This document shows, one piece after another, positions 35,332 to 44,119 of a stretch of DNA of 64,000 nt. The position numbers and the translations under genes are program-made. Position 1 is the first letter of the stretch; every line of letters starts with the position of its first letter. The notes beneath the pieces are model-generated. The model was given only the letters and a program-made list of their open reading frames with translations. It did not search any database and was not told the origin of the DNA. This DNA is from Ruminococcaceae bacterium UBA1767 (lineage in GTDB: Bacteria > Bacillota > Clostridia > Oscillospirales > Acutalibacteraceae), in contig DCGX01000034.1 of the NCBI GenBank assembly GCA_002315505.1, positions 1 to 64,000 on the forward strand. Reading direction: 5' to 3'.

Positions 35332-35363
35332 AAGACCATACCGCAAACAAGTGGTATGGTCTT
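35332..35363. terminator. terminator closing the cluster and the MATE gene
   Basis: A perfect 11-bp stem (35332-35342 with 35353-35363) lies between convergent genes and probably serves both. Confidence 0.75.
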
Positions 35364-35373
35364 AAATAATCTA

Positions 35374-36762
35374 TTAAGTATTATCAATCGGTATTTGTTT
35401 TTGTCTGAAATTTTTTCTTAATATCAGAACGTAGCATATTGATTGCATAGTAATTGTTGCAATCCATGAAGCAGGATAGGAGATGAACAGGAATTGAATA
35501 TCTCTGTGATTAGGGAATAAGCCGTAAATCCATATTATTCGCATTCCGACGGTACCGATAATTGAGAGTACCATCGGGACAGCTGAGAATCCCATTCCAC
35601 GGAGCGCTCCCGGAATACAATCCATAAATCCGCAAAGGAAATAGGAGAGGGTTGTAAGGCTGAGGATTTTTACACCATAACCGATAACAACCTCAGACGA
35701 GGTATAGATGCCGAGAAATTTATCTCCGAAGAAATACGCCGCAGAGCCGAGCGAAAGGCAAACGATTAATTCAAGAAGCAGGCAATTCAGCAAAACCTTT
35801 TTCATTCGGTCGATTTTGCCTGCACCGAGATTCTGACTTGTGAAGCTCATACAAGCCTGCGTGATTGAGTTGGCTGAGGTGTAAAGGAAACCGAAAAGAT
35901 TGTTTGCGGCTGTATAGCCTGCCATTGCATATTGGCCGAAGGAATTGACCGACGACTGAAGCATTGCATTTGATACATTGATAACCGTGCTCTGAAGTCC
36001 TGCAGGGAGTCCGATTCTTATGATGTCAACGAGTATATCTGTATCAATTTTCAGCCTTGAAAGAACAAGCCTGTATGCTTCCGGACTTTTTAGCAAAACG
36101 AGAATTACAAGCACGCAGGAAATAAACTGGGAAAACACCGTGGCAATCGCAACGCCTGCAACATCAAAATGAAAAACAACAACGAGAAATACGTTTAGTC
36201 CGGCGTTTATTATACCGGAAATAATAAGGAAAATCATCGGCCGTTTTGTGTCACCAACCGCTCTGAGAATCGCCGCACCGAAATTATAAAGCAGAAAAAA
36301 AGGCGTGCCGATAAAATAAATACGCATATATTGAATTGACATACCGATTATTTCCTTCGGAGTGTCCATAAGCTCGAGAGCAGGTCGGGCAAGAATCTGA
36401 CCGAGAATAAGTATAACTGCACCGGAAATTACAGCCGTTAAAATCGAAGTGTGAACAACTCTGCTCATTTTATCGTATTTTCCTGCGGCATAAAATCTTG
36501 CTGCGCAGACGTTTGAGCCTAATGAAAGTCCGATAAAAAACATGATGAAAACATTGAGAAGTGCTGAGGTTGCTCCGACGGCGGCAAGGCAGCTGCTACC
36601 TGCAAATCTGCCGACAACAATAAGGTCAACTGCGTTGAACATAAGCTGTAATATACCCGAAAGCATCAGCGGCACAAAGAAAGAAACGAGCTTCGGCATA
36701 ATAGCGCCGGAGCACATATCAATTTCAAACTTGTTGTTTTTCACGTTTTCAACTTCTTTCAT
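35374..36762 (-). CDS. MATE-family multidrug/toxin exporter
   Basis: A 462-residue protein with twelve predicted membrane helices in two homologous halves, as in MATE antiporters. The first helix region LVSFFVPLMLSGILQLMFNAVDLIVVGRFAG is typical of the DinF/NorM-like branch found in clostridia. These proteins export cationic drugs or metabolites in exchange for Na+ or H+. No ribosome site is evident, and the promoter's predicted start of transcription lies only a few bases before the ATG, so translation may be nearly leaderless. It is convergent with the cluster and divergent from the EEP gene. Confidence 0.9.
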   Translation of the reverse strand: MKEVENVKNNKFEIDMCSGAIMPKLVSFFVPLMLSGILQLMFNAVDLIVVGRFAGSSCLAAVGATSALLNVFIMFFIGLSLGSNVCAARFYAAGKYDKMSRVVHTSILTAVISGAVILILGQILARPALELMDTPKEIIGMSIQYMRIYFIGTPFFLLYNFGAAILRAVGDTKRPMIFLIISGIINAGLNVFLVVVFHFDVAGVAIATVFSQFISCVLVILVLLKSPEAYRLVLSRLKIDTDILVDIIRIGLPAGLQSTVINVSNAMLQSSVNSFGQYAMAGYTAANNLFGFLYTSANSITQACMSFTSQNLGAGKIDRMKKVLLNCLLLELIVCLSLGSAAYFFGDKFLGIYTSSEVVIGYGVKILSLTTLSYFLCGFMDCIPGALRGMGFSAVPMVLSIIGTVGMRIIWIYGLFPNHRDIQFLFISYPASWIATITMQSICYVLILRKNFRQKQIPIDNT

Positions 36763-36776
36763 TGTACAATGCTAAA

Positions 36777-36804
36777 ATTATATCACAATGAAGAAAATAA
36801 TCAA
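36777..36804 (-). promoter_or_regulatory. promoter of the MATE gene
   Basis: On the minus strand, TTGATT (36804-36799), a 16-base spacer and TATAAT (36782-36777) lie 15 bases before the ATG. Confidence 0.7.
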
Positions 36805-36861
36805 CACATAATTCGTTTATATTAACCAAAAAAACATTACTAATTCTTATGCAGTTAGTTG

Positions 36862-36890
36862 TTGAAAATCATATTCTGATGTGATATAAT
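36862..36890 (+). promoter_or_regulatory. promoter of the EEP-family gene
   Basis: TTGAAA (36862-36867), a 17-base spacer and TATAAT (36885-36890) lie ahead of the ribosome site AAAGGCGG. Confidence 0.75.
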
Positions 36891-36918
36891 GGTTGAAAAT
36901 ACAGAAAGGCGGAGAAGT

Positions 36919-38007
36919 ATGAAAAAATTAGTATGTATTCTCTTATCAATTGTTATGCTCGTTTCAGCTTTTTCAGTAATCGGATACGCTGAGGAAGACG
37001 ACATAATTACGGCAAAGTTCCTCAACTGCAATGTTGCAGGTTTGCCGGATTTCAATGCATTGCTTGGCAAAGGAACAAAGGATGTTAAGAAGAACGAGCA
37101 GGAGCTTGGTGCAATCTTTAACGCATCTGACATTGATGTAATTGCAGTTCAGGAGGACTTCAATTACCATGATTATCTTTTCAATGAGATGACAAATTAC
37201 AAGTATTCAACAAAAACATCAGGTGGTGTCCCCGGCGGTGACGGACTTAATGTTTATTCAAGGAATGCAGTTATCTACGATGAGAAGAGAATTGAATGGG
37301 ATTCAAGCTATGGCGGTATTGCAGAGGGTGACTCTCTTACTCCGAAGGGAATTCTTTACACAGTTCTTGATTTTGGTAACGGAGTTACTGTTGATTTCTA
37401 TGACCTTCATGCGGATGCTTTCGGCGGTGTGGGTAACTCTCTTTCAAGAGCATCACAGTATATTCAGCTTTTAAATATTATTAATGAGCAATCAGCAGGT
37501 CGTCCTGTTATTATCACCGGTGACTTTAACACTTCAATTCATTTGAAGGGCAGTGGAGAAGACGGTGTAGATGAGGATATGCTTTATAAAATGACAAAGC
37601 AGTATGGATTCAAGGACGCATGGGTTGAGGTTTGCAACAATGGTGATTACGATAACTTCTCTGAGTGGTATGAGAAATATCCAAGTAACTACTGGGGCGT
37701 TTGGGACAGTGTTGAGAAGTTCTACTATCGTGACGGCAGTGATATAAAAATTGATGCTGAAACATTCGAATACATGGCAACAGTAAATTCAAATGGCGAA
37801 AGCATTTCAGACCATAACGGAGCATTGTGTCAGTTTAAATTTACAAAGACAGAGGGCTTTACAGCGGATGCAAGAGAGCATACAGTTGTAGGTGAGCATA
37901 AGCTCCAGAACATTATCAGTGTTATTAAGTGGGCAATCAAGGATATTATCTTTGTTTTGTTTGATAATTTTGATGAGCTGTTATCATTGGCAGGAATCAG
38001 TAAATAA
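36919..38007 (+). CDS. secreted endonuclease/exonuclease/phosphatase-family protein
   Basis: A 362-residue exported protein with a signal peptide ending near GYAEE. The EEP fold is shown by FLNCNVAGLP at the first strand, IAVQED with the metal-binding Glu, DLHADA, ITGDFN (Asp and Asn catalytic) and ISDHNG with the C-terminal Asp-His. These are the family's catalytic positions, all kept. Secreted EEP proteins include sphingomyelinase-like phospholipases, nucleases and phosphatases; the sequence does not decide. The start at 36919 fits both the signal peptide and AAAGGCGG. A hydrophobic segment near the C-terminus is weak. The next gene is also secreted but follows a terminator. Confidence 0.82.
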   Translation: MKKLVCILLSIVMLVSAFSVIGYAEEDDIITAKFLNCNVAGLPDFNALLGKGTKDVKKNEQELGAIFNASDIDVIAVQEDFNYHDYLFNEMTNYKYSTKTSGGVPGGDGLNVYSRNAVIYDEKRIEWDSSYGGIAEGDSLTPKGILYTVLDFGNGVTVDFYDLHADAFGGVGNSLSRASQYIQLLNIINEQSAGRPVIITGDFNTSIHLKGSGEDGVDEDMLYKMTKQYGFKDAWVEVCNNGDYDNFSEWYEKYPSNYWGVWDSVEKFYYRDGSDIKIDAETFEYMATVNSNGESISDHNGALCQFKFTKTEGFTADAREHTVVGEHKLQNIISVIKWAIKDIIFVLFDNFDELLSLAGISK

Positions 38008-38014
38008 TAATCTC

Positions 38015-38052
38015 GGACAGCTCAGATTTAAAAGAGCTGTCCTTTGTTTTTA
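38015..38052 (+). terminator. terminator of the EEP gene
   Basis: A perfect 9-bp stem (38015-38023 with 38034-38042) is followed by a T-rich tract. Confidence 0.88.
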
Positions 38053-38105
38053 TATGGATTTTTAAAAACAGTTTGATATACTTAAATAAAAACAGGTGAT
38101 AAAGC

Positions 38106-38939
38106 ATGACAAAATATGTAAAAAGAATAACAGCGTTTTTAATTTGTATTATAATGATGTTTACATCAATGATTCCGACTTGTGCGGCTGAACGTCCTGC
38201 AAAGCCGGAGGCTGATGAAGTTGGGTTTGCTCACGTGAACGGGATAGATATGGAATATGCGATTTACGGTGCGGAAAACAGTCAGGTTATGCTGATGTTT
38301 CCGCCGAATGGAAATGATATGCATAATTTTGACGGAAATCTTTTACCGTATTTTGCACAGGAATATAAGGTTATCACGGTTTCTCCTCGCGGAAGCGGAA
38401 AGAGCGGTCGTGGTGAGGGAAAGCTCACATTTGATTTGATGGCATCTGATGTTAATGAAATGCTTATTCAGATGGGCATTGAAAGTGTTTATATTTTCGG
38501 CTTCAGTGATGGCGGAAACCTTGGACTTGTGTTTACACTTGCTTATCCCGAAAAGGTTGAAAAGCTCGCAATTATGGGTGCAAATATTAACCCGTTCGGC
38601 ACAAAGCCGTCGAGCCAGATTGGTATTGTTTTGGAATATGCTTTTCTGCGTGTCAAGTATTTCTTTACAAAGAATCCCGATGACGCGCTTGAAGGCGACA
38701 TTATCGGAATGATGGTTGACCAGCCGACGATGAAGTTTAAAGACCTTGAGAAAATTGATATTCCCGTAATCAATATTTACGGGCAGAGCGATATGATGCT
38801 TCGTTCTCATTCGAAGAAAATCACGAAGTCGATTCCGAACTGTAAGGAATTGATGGTAAAGGGCGGAGGACACAGTTCCTGCTTTGATTATACAGATGAA
38901 TTGCTTGCACCGACATTGCTCGATTTCTTCGCCAACTAA
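38106..38939 (+). CDS. secreted alpha/beta hydrolase
   Basis: A 277-residue protein with a signal peptide (~27 residues). The nucleophile elbow GFSDGG gives Ser134, NIYGQSDMML holds the likely Asp, and GGGHSS the His, so the triad is complete. The overall order (PPNGNDMHNFDGNLLPYF, SPRGSGKSG) is that of the AB_hydrolase_1 family, which includes esterases, lipases and haloperoxidase-like enzymes. ACAGGTGATAA precedes the ATG. It stands between two terminators. The substrate is not inferable. Confidence 0.82.
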   Translation: MTKYVKRITAFLICIIMMFTSMIPTCAAERPAKPEADEVGFAHVNGIDMEYAIYGAENSQVMLMFPPNGNDMHNFDGNLLPYFAQEYKVITVSPRGSGKSGRGEGKLTFDLMASDVNEMLIQMGIESVYIFGFSDGGNLGLVFTLAYPEKVEKLAIMGANINPFGTKPSSQIGIVLEYAFLRVKYFFTKNPDDALEGDIIGMMVDQPTMKFKDLEKIDIPVINIYGQSDMMLRSHSKKITKSIPNCKELMVKGGGHSSCFDYTDELLAPTLLDFFAN

Positions 38940-38950
38940 ATAAACAAACA

Positions 38951-38988
38951 ATTACACCACCAAAGAATTGCTCTTCGGTGGTGTTAAT
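38951..38988. terminator. bidirectional terminator between hydrolase and VanZ genes
   Basis: A long imperfect stem (38951-38967 with 38972-38988) lies between convergent genes. Confidence 0.75.
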
Positions 38989-39546
38989 TTATGATTGTTC
39001 TTTTTCGGGTTGCTTTTCGCCACTGTGTCGGATTTTTCTCATCAGGTTGGAGGTTTGCTTGTTGCTTAAAACAAACACCTCATATCCGAGAATTCCGCCG
39101 ATGGTGTTTGTAATAACGTCAGTGATATCAGGCGTTCTGGTGTCGCTCAGTATCGGCTGAATGAACTCAATTGCAAGGCTGAGCAGGAACGTGAACAGTA
39201 AAACTTCAGTTGAAGTATAGCTTCTTCTTCTTGTCATCGGTAGTAAAAATCCGAACGGAACAGTTAAAAGAATATTCAATACTATCTGACGAATGTAATC
39301 TCCTCGACCTTCAATCAAATCAACAAACGGAACAAGATTCATTGTGGTTGGCGGATGGTTGAAAACAAAAGGAAGTGAGGCTATTATAGGCATTAATGTA
39401 AAATAGATGAGTATTGCAATGTATGCATACAATACAGTTCTTACGAGGAAAATATCTTTTCCTCTTTTTTTCCATTTTTTGTAAAACACAAAAATGTATA
39501 ACAGCAACAACACTGCAAAGTCAATAAGATATTTAACAATAGTCAT
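38989..39546 (-). CDS. VanZ-family membrane protein
   Basis: A 185-residue protein with four to five membrane helices. NLVPFVD with the following ILLTVPFGFLLP, and EFIQPILSDTRTPDITDVITNTIGG, are the conserved VanZ-like regions. VanZ proteins give low-level teicoplanin resistance in Enterococcus; most relatives have no known function. AAGGAGG is well spaced from the ATG. It lies 58 bases downstream of the SGNH gene on the same strand. Confidence 0.88.
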   Translation of the reverse strand: MTIVKYLIDFAVLLLLYIFVFYKKWKKRGKDIFLVRTVLYAYIAILIYFTLMPIIASLPFVFNHPPTTMNLVPFVDLIEGRGDYIRQIVLNILLTVPFGFLLPMTRRRSYTSTEVLLFTFLLSLAIEFIQPILSDTRTPDITDVITNTIGGILGYEVFVLSNKQTSNLMRKIRHSGEKQPEKEQS

Positions 39547-39604
39547 ATATTGAGCAACCTCCTTGCCTGAAAATTTCTTTACTTCTTATAATAATAACAC
39601 ATAA

Positions 39605-40645
39605 TTATAGTTTGTTCAATATTTTTTTCAAAACAGGTTCAATTGCATTTGCCATACTCAGAAAACCTGCATCATTCGGATGAGTATTGTCAACGGTTGC
39701 ACTTTCAATTGCGTCCTCTGAAATGAGGTCGTTGCCTGCAATGAAGTAAGCATTTTTGTCACCGACGGCGATTGCATCGAGATATGTTTTTTCGACGATA
39801 GCTTTTCTTTGAATTTCCTCGTCAGTGAGATGATACTTAGGTCTTGTCAGCATAAGAATCGGCAAATCAGGCTTAGACTTTCTTACTGCACTAAACAGCT
39901 TTGAATGTGTATTCTTCAGATGCTCAACATCGGGTGCGTTGTGGTCATAATCAAGCACGAACACACTCATATCAAGCCCGGAAAGATATTCTATTATTGC
40001 ATCCTCAGCTCTTGCTGAGCCTGAAAATCCCAAATTCACAAAGTCAAAGTCAAGTCTTCTCGAAAGAATTGTTTCGTATGCGTTTCCCGGACGTGAGCTA
40101 CACCCTCCCTGCGTGATTGATGAGCCGTAAAATACAATCGGTTTACTGTATGTATATTCACATGGGCTTTCAATAATTACATCTTTCGGCAAGGCAATAT
40201 GTACATTCTTAACGCCCGAATAGGTAGGGAAGTTTATTGTAATCAATCGCTTGCCTTTTCCGAAAAGGCTTGCTTTCCCTTCAAGATGAGGACCTAAATC
40301 AAAGTCGGGAAATATCGTTGCAGAGTAAATTGATTTGTTGCCGATTCCTTCATAAATGTCAAAGCCTGCGAAACCGCTCATTGCAAAGTGCGTCATATGG
40401 TCAATGTTGTGCATTTCTGCACTGAACCAAAGCTCTGTTGCATCTGTTACAAATCGGATTCGACCGCCTGCGGTCTGACGATTGTGATGTACTACACCAT
40501 TGTTGCAGTTTTCGGCAACATCAAACGGCAGACGATAAAAACAATCTCCGTCATGCATAAGCCCGTAAATACGAAAAGGAGAGTCAAATACGGAATAAAT
40601 ATCATATTTTGATGAGTTGAAGTCTTTATTAACGAAAAAATCCAT
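39605..40645 (-). CDS. SGNH/GDSL-type esterase with N-terminal beta domain
   Basis: A 346-residue protein without signal peptide. Residues ~1-160 form a beta-sandwich like the SGNH_N domain seen with two-domain carbohydrate esterases. The SGNH part has block I YGSSITQGG (nucleophile Ser), a NLGFSG block with Gly, and DNTHPND at the end with catalytic Asp and His. The family removes acetyl or other acyl groups from polysaccharides and glycosides. Being cytoplasmic, it would act on imported oligosaccharides, which fits the GH78 enzymes in this window. It is followed by VanZ and preceded by the GxGYxYP gene with a 39-base gap, so all three may be one transcript. Confidence 0.85.
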   Translation of the reverse strand: MDFFVNKDFNSSKYDIYSVFDSPFRIYGLMHDGDCFYRLPFDVAENCNNGVVHHNRQTAGGRIRFVTDATELWFSAEMHNIDHMTHFAMSGFAGFDIYEGIGNKSIYSATIFPDFDLGPHLEGKASLFGKGKRLITINFPTYSGVKNVHIALPKDVIIESPCEYTYSKPIVFYGSSITQGGCSSRPGNAYETILSRRLDFDFVNLGFSGSARAEDAIIEYLSGLDMSVFVLDYDHNAPDVEHLKNTHSKLFSAVRKSKPDLPILMLTRPKYHLTDEEIQRKAIVEKTYLDAIAVGDKNAYFIAGNDLISEDAIESATVDNTHPNDAGFLSMANAIEPVLKKILNKL

Positions 40646-40684
40646 TTTCAGTACCTTCTCTTTTTATACGAATATTAAATTATT

Positions 40685-42349
40685 TCAGCTGATGAAATCT
40701 TTTGGTGTGGCATTTTCGTGCGGAATGTTTTCCTCCATAGTTTTGAGGAAGTCATCTGCATTGAGCACAACAACGTGCTCATCAAGTGCTTCAATGAATT
40801 TCTGTACCGAAGCAGGCCTCATTGACCATGCGTGTACGCAGATAACTGAGTAACCATTAACGGAATTAATATCAACAGGGTAGTTGTTGATTATATCTGC
40901 ACGGCTCTGAATCCATTCATCTGTTGCACCGTCATATCCGTCATTTGCCCACAATGAAAGACGTACACTTGCAAACGGCTTGTCGTTTGAAAACCATACC
41001 TTGCCTGTTCCTGCTTGATATTTATCCGGGTCGAGTAAAAGAATACCGCCGTCAATGTTGTCAAACCTTGAAAAATAACCGAGTCTGTAGGTGAATTTCT
41101 TGTCTTTGAGAGTAGTATAGTCATCAAGAATTGTAAGAATTCGCTGATTGCTTTTGAGCATTGCGGAAGCAGTGCGTGTTGACATAAGGTCAATCGAATT
41201 TTTGTCGTAGCAGGTTGGATTGCAATAGGCTATTCCCGAAGGACCTGCGGCGAAATACTGATTATCGTTTGCTTTTGAATAAATTACCTTAAGTGCAAGC
41301 GGACTAAATTCCTGAAGGAACGGTGAAACGGTCCATGTCATGGTTGTGTCGGGATATGTGCTTACGGTCTGACGGTATTCACTAAAGCCGTTCTGAATCC
41401 ACTGACAGTTGTCACCATCGGAATAAACAAGTGTGACATAATGTTTTGATGGGTCATTGTATGCGACAGGAGTTGATTTGTTCGGCTCGGGGATTTCAAC
41501 TACAACATTTGAAAGAATGGAATTGTTCCAGCAGATGTCCGACGGAGTAATGTAGCAGCCGAGCTTGGAAATATACTCAACGAAGTGCTTTTCCATCTCA
41601 ACCCAACCAAGAATTGCGGTATTTTTACCACTCCAGGTAAGTATTTTTTTAAGATATCTGTTGCCTGCATCAGTGCTGTCAGTGTAGAAACAATATGCAT
41701 TCTGCTGAATAGCGAGGTCACGAAGACCCGGTTTTGAATATTTTTGATGAATAACAAGACCTTTTCTGAAATGGTCACGGAGAGCTACCCAGTGCTCCTG
41801 CTGGAAGTCATAATCGTACTCATCAGCGGAAATATCCAATTTGGCGGTAAGTCCGCTATTTTTTGCGATTTCCTCAATGCTTTTCTGTACGGGAAGCCAT
41901 CCGTAAGCAGTTGCATAGTTGACAGCAACTGCAAGTCCTTCGCCGAATTCGGATTCACGGTAGAGAGTATATCCTGAGTCGCCGATATAGGATTTGAATT
42001 TTTCTATGAGAGTCGCAAGATTCCAGTTTTCGTAGTGAAGTGTTTTGCCCGACTTCTCTATTTCTGCAAGATATTCTTTGTCAACACCGTTTGTGAGAAA
42101 ATAAATGCAGGGATTTGTTTTGGCTACGATTCCCTGAAGAGCAAATGCTGTCATCATTTCTTCATAGGAATAGCCGTTGACACTGAGCACATAGATATCG
42201 TCGCTCAGCTCCTGCTTTCGGATAACACCTTCCAACGAAAGAAGCTCCGCTTCGGTTGCGGCTGTCGGAATTTTCGGCTCTGCTATGAGAGCAAACGAAC
42301 CGAGAAAAATAACGAATGCCGTATAGAGTGCAACTATTTTTGTAAACAT
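40685..42349 (-). CDS. secreted GxGYxYP-domain-like protein, motif degenerate
   Basis: A 554-residue exported protein with a signal peptide of about 25 residues. Its layout (N-terminal ~200-residue helical/beta part; SDGDNCQWI segment; FAAGPSGIAYCNP; a long C-terminal part with INSVNGYSVICVHAW) matches proteins with the GxGYxYP domain, found near carbohydrate-processing genes. The name-giving motif is altered here to GIAYCNP: the second Gly and the second Tyr are replaced. The fold is TIM-barrel-like, with unknown catalysis. GAGGAT precedes the ATG. Neighbours are a glycerophosphodiesterase and the SGNH esterase on the same strand. Confidence 0.72.
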   Translation of the reverse strand: MFTKIVALYTAFVIFLGSFALIAEPKIPTAATEAELLSLEGVIRKQELSDDIYVLSVNGYSYEEMMTAFALQGIVAKTNPCIYFLTNGVDKEYLAEIEKSGKTLHYENWNLATLIEKFKSYIGDSGYTLYRESEFGEGLAVAVNYATAYGWLPVQKSIEEIAKNSGLTAKLDISADEYDYDFQQEHWVALRDHFRKGLVIHQKYSKPGLRDLAIQQNAYCFYTDSTDAGNRYLKKILTWSGKNTAILGWVEMEKHFVEYISKLGCYITPSDICWNNSILSNVVVEIPEPNKSTPVAYNDPSKHYVTLVYSDGDNCQWIQNGFSEYRQTVSTYPDTTMTWTVSPFLQEFSPLALKVIYSKANDNQYFAAGPSGIAYCNPTCYDKNSIDLMSTRTASAMLKSNQRILTILDDYTTLKDKKFTYRLGYFSRFDNIDGGILLLDPDKYQAGTGKVWFSNDKPFASVRLSLWANDGYDGATDEWIQSRADIINNYPVDINSVNGYSVICVHAWSMRPASVQKFIEALDEHVVVLNADDFLKTMEENIPHENATPKDFIS

Positions 42350-42401
42350 AATAAATCCTCTTTTTCTGAATTATTTTCGATTTTGCAAAATATTAATTCT
42401 G

Positions 42402-43184
42402 TTATTCGCAGAAAACATTTGACTCGATATAGTCCACACCGAGAGATTTGGAATATGCGATTGTAAACGGATCGTCACAGGTCCATGAGCCGACCTTAAG
42501 CCCTCTCGAATGGAACTGTTCAACCATTTCTTCTGTGATTATTTCGTATTTCACATCCGCTGAGATGTTATAGTCAAAGCATTGACTGTAATCTGCAGAA
42601 GCATCTTTGATTACATACATCATCGGCATTGTCGGGAAAAGCTTTCTTGCGGTTATAAGGTCTTCAATGTGCGGAGATTCATAAATGCATTTTGTTATGT
42701 CGTATTTTTCCTGTGCAATTGTAAAAACGTCCCTGATAAGCTCCTCTGTTGCCTGCACCTTGAATTCAATGTAGAATTCGAGATTATATTCCTTCATAAT
42801 GTCAAGGAAGCTGTCATAAGAGCATAGATAAACCTCGTCAAGAGTTTTAAGGTTTTTCAACGGCTTTGCGGTAAGCTCTTCGTATGTACTGTCGGCAACT
42901 GTCAGTTTACTGCCGTCTTTGAATACAACCTCGGAATTGTGGTTGAGCACATAAACACCGTCTTTTGTGACACGCAGGTCGGTTTCAACACCCTCTGCAC
43001 CGTGCTTTGCAGCTTCGACAAATGCAAGAGCAGTGTTTTCGGGATACATAAATGAATAGCCTCTGTGAGCCATTATTGCGGTGTTGTCTGTGGGAACAGC
43101 CATACCGAATATTCCGCCGATAGCGGTAAATATGCTTATTACCCACGCACAGAATATCTTTGAAATAAGTGATAATTTTAACAT
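42402..43184 (-). CDS. membrane-anchored glycerophosphodiester phosphodiesterase
   Basis: A 260-residue protein with one N-terminal hydrophobic segment (about 3-27) as anchor or signal. The GDPD barrel is marked by MAHRGYSFMYPENT (catalytic His and Arg; metal Glu), ETDLRVTKDGV (metal Glu and Asp) and LNHNSE (second catalytic His). It cleaves glycerophosphodiesters to an alcohol and glycerol-3-phosphate, from phospholipid headgroups or teichoic acid. I start at 43184, where GGAGAA is correctly spaced; the frame continues to 43223 without a ribosome site. It lies 52 bases before the GxGYxYP gene. Confidence 0.9.
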   Translation of the reverse strand: MLKLSLISKIFCAWVISIFTAIGGIFGMAVPTDNTAIMAHRGYSFMYPENTALAFVEAAKHGAEGVETDLRVTKDGVYVLNHNSEVVFKDGSKLTVADSTYEELTAKPLKNLKTLDEVYLCSYDSFLDIMKEYNLEFYIEFKVQATEELIRDVFTIAQEKYDITKCIYESPHIEDLITARKLFPTMPMMYVIKDASADYSQCFDYNISADVKYEIITEEMVEQFHSRGLKVGSWTCDDPFTIAYSKSLGVDYIESNVFCE

Positions 43185-43261
43185 AGAAATTCTCCTGTTC
43201 AGTTGATAGATATAAGATATCATAAAAGGCGAATATAATCAACATAAAAGATAATAAAAAC

Positions 43262-43300
43262 AGCAGGACTATACGGAGCTTCCATAACGATAGTCCTGCT
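43262..43300. terminator. terminator between tcdA and the phosphodiesterase gene
   Basis: A perfect 11-bp stem (43262-43272 with 43290-43300) has an A-run on its left and T-rich sequence on its right. It ends the minus-strand tcdA transcript. Confidence 0.8.
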
Positions 43301-43304
43301 TTTA

Positions 43305-44000
43305 TTACAGCTTTATTATGTCCTTGATTACTTCTCCTGCAATAATGAGTCCTGCGACCGACGGCACAAATGAAATGCTTCCGGGAACGGATTTGCCGTT
43401 TTCCGTTATGCCTGTTTTAATCGGCTCTTCCTTTGAGTATAATACCTTTACTTTTTTTATTCCCCGTTTTTTTAATTCATATCGCATTACTCTTGCCAGC
43501 GGACAAACACTTGTTTTTGATATATCTGCAATTTCAAACTGAGTCGGGTCGAGCTTGTTTCCTGTACCCATACAGCTGATTATCGGAACGTTATTTTCTT
43601 TTGATTTTTCAATCAGCAACAGCTTTGATGAAACCGTGTCGATTGCATCCACCACGTAGTCAAACTGCGAAAAATCAATTGATGCTATGTTTTCTTTGCA
43701 GACAAACAGCTTTTCGGCGTTGAAACTGATGTCGGGATTTATCGAGAGTGCACGTTTCTTTGCAACCTCAACCTTGTCCATGCCGATTGTGTCATTTGCT
43801 GCAATAAGCTGACGATTTATATTTGACTCCGAAACACAATCCGAGTCAAAGGCCGTAATATTGCCGACTCCACCACGCACAAGTGCTTCAACCGTGTATG
43901 ATCCGACACCGCCGATGCCGAATACAGCAACATTGGATTTTTTCAGTTTTTCGATGTTTTCTTTTCCGATAAGCAGTTCGCTTCTTTCAAAAATTGACAT
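43305..44000 (-). CDS. tcdA: tRNA threonylcarbamoyladenosine dehydratase
   Basis: A 231-residue ThiF/E1-like adenylating protein. FGIGGVGSYTVEALVRGGVG is the ATP-binding loop; DSDCVSESNINRQ holds the Arg and Gln of the family; the protein ends in a hydrophobic stretch. TcdA (formerly CsdL/YgdL) uses ATP to cyclise t6A to ct6A at position 37 of ANN-decoding tRNAs. ThiF and MoeB relatives are excluded by the lack of their zinc-site cysteines and of neighbouring pathway genes. I start at 44000 (AAGGTG six bases upstream); an ATG at 44006 is possible. Confidence 0.88.
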   Translation of the reverse strand: MSIFERSELLIGKENIEKLKKSNVAVFGIGGVGSYTVEALVRGGVGNITAFDSDCVSESNINRQLIAANDTIGMDKVEVAKKRALSINPDISFNAEKLFVCKENIASIDFSQFDYVVDAIDTVSSKLLLIEKSKENNVPIISCMGTGNKLDPTQFEIADISKTSVCPLARVMRYELKKRGIKKVKVLYSKEEPIKTGITENGKSVPGSISFVPSVAGLIIAGEVIKDIIKL

Positions 44001-44017
44001 ACACATCACCTTGGATA

Positions 44018-44046
44018 ATTATACCAACAAAATACATTATTTTCAA
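44018..44046 (-). promoter_or_regulatory. promoter of tcdA
   Basis: On the minus strand, TTGAAA (44046-44041), a 17-base spacer and TATAAT (44023-44018) precede the gene. It is back to back with the lysozyme promoter. Confidence 0.75.
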
Positions 44047-44058
44047 GTGCGGAAAAGG

Positions 44059-44088
44059 TTGACATATGATATAAAAATAATGTAGAAT
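44059..44088 (+). promoter_or_regulatory. promoter of the GH25-dockerin gene
   Basis: TTGACA (44059-44064), an 18-base spacer and TAGAAT (44083-44088) lie ahead of the GGAG ribosome site. Confidence 0.7.
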
Positions 44089-44119
44089 AGAAATATAAAA
44101 AAGATGATGGAGAAGTATT

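Noticed and set aside
38343..38951. 202-codon minus-strand frame over the alpha/beta hydrolase
   Set aside because: The plus-strand gene has signal peptide and triad; the antisense frame has only Cys/His-rich random sequence.
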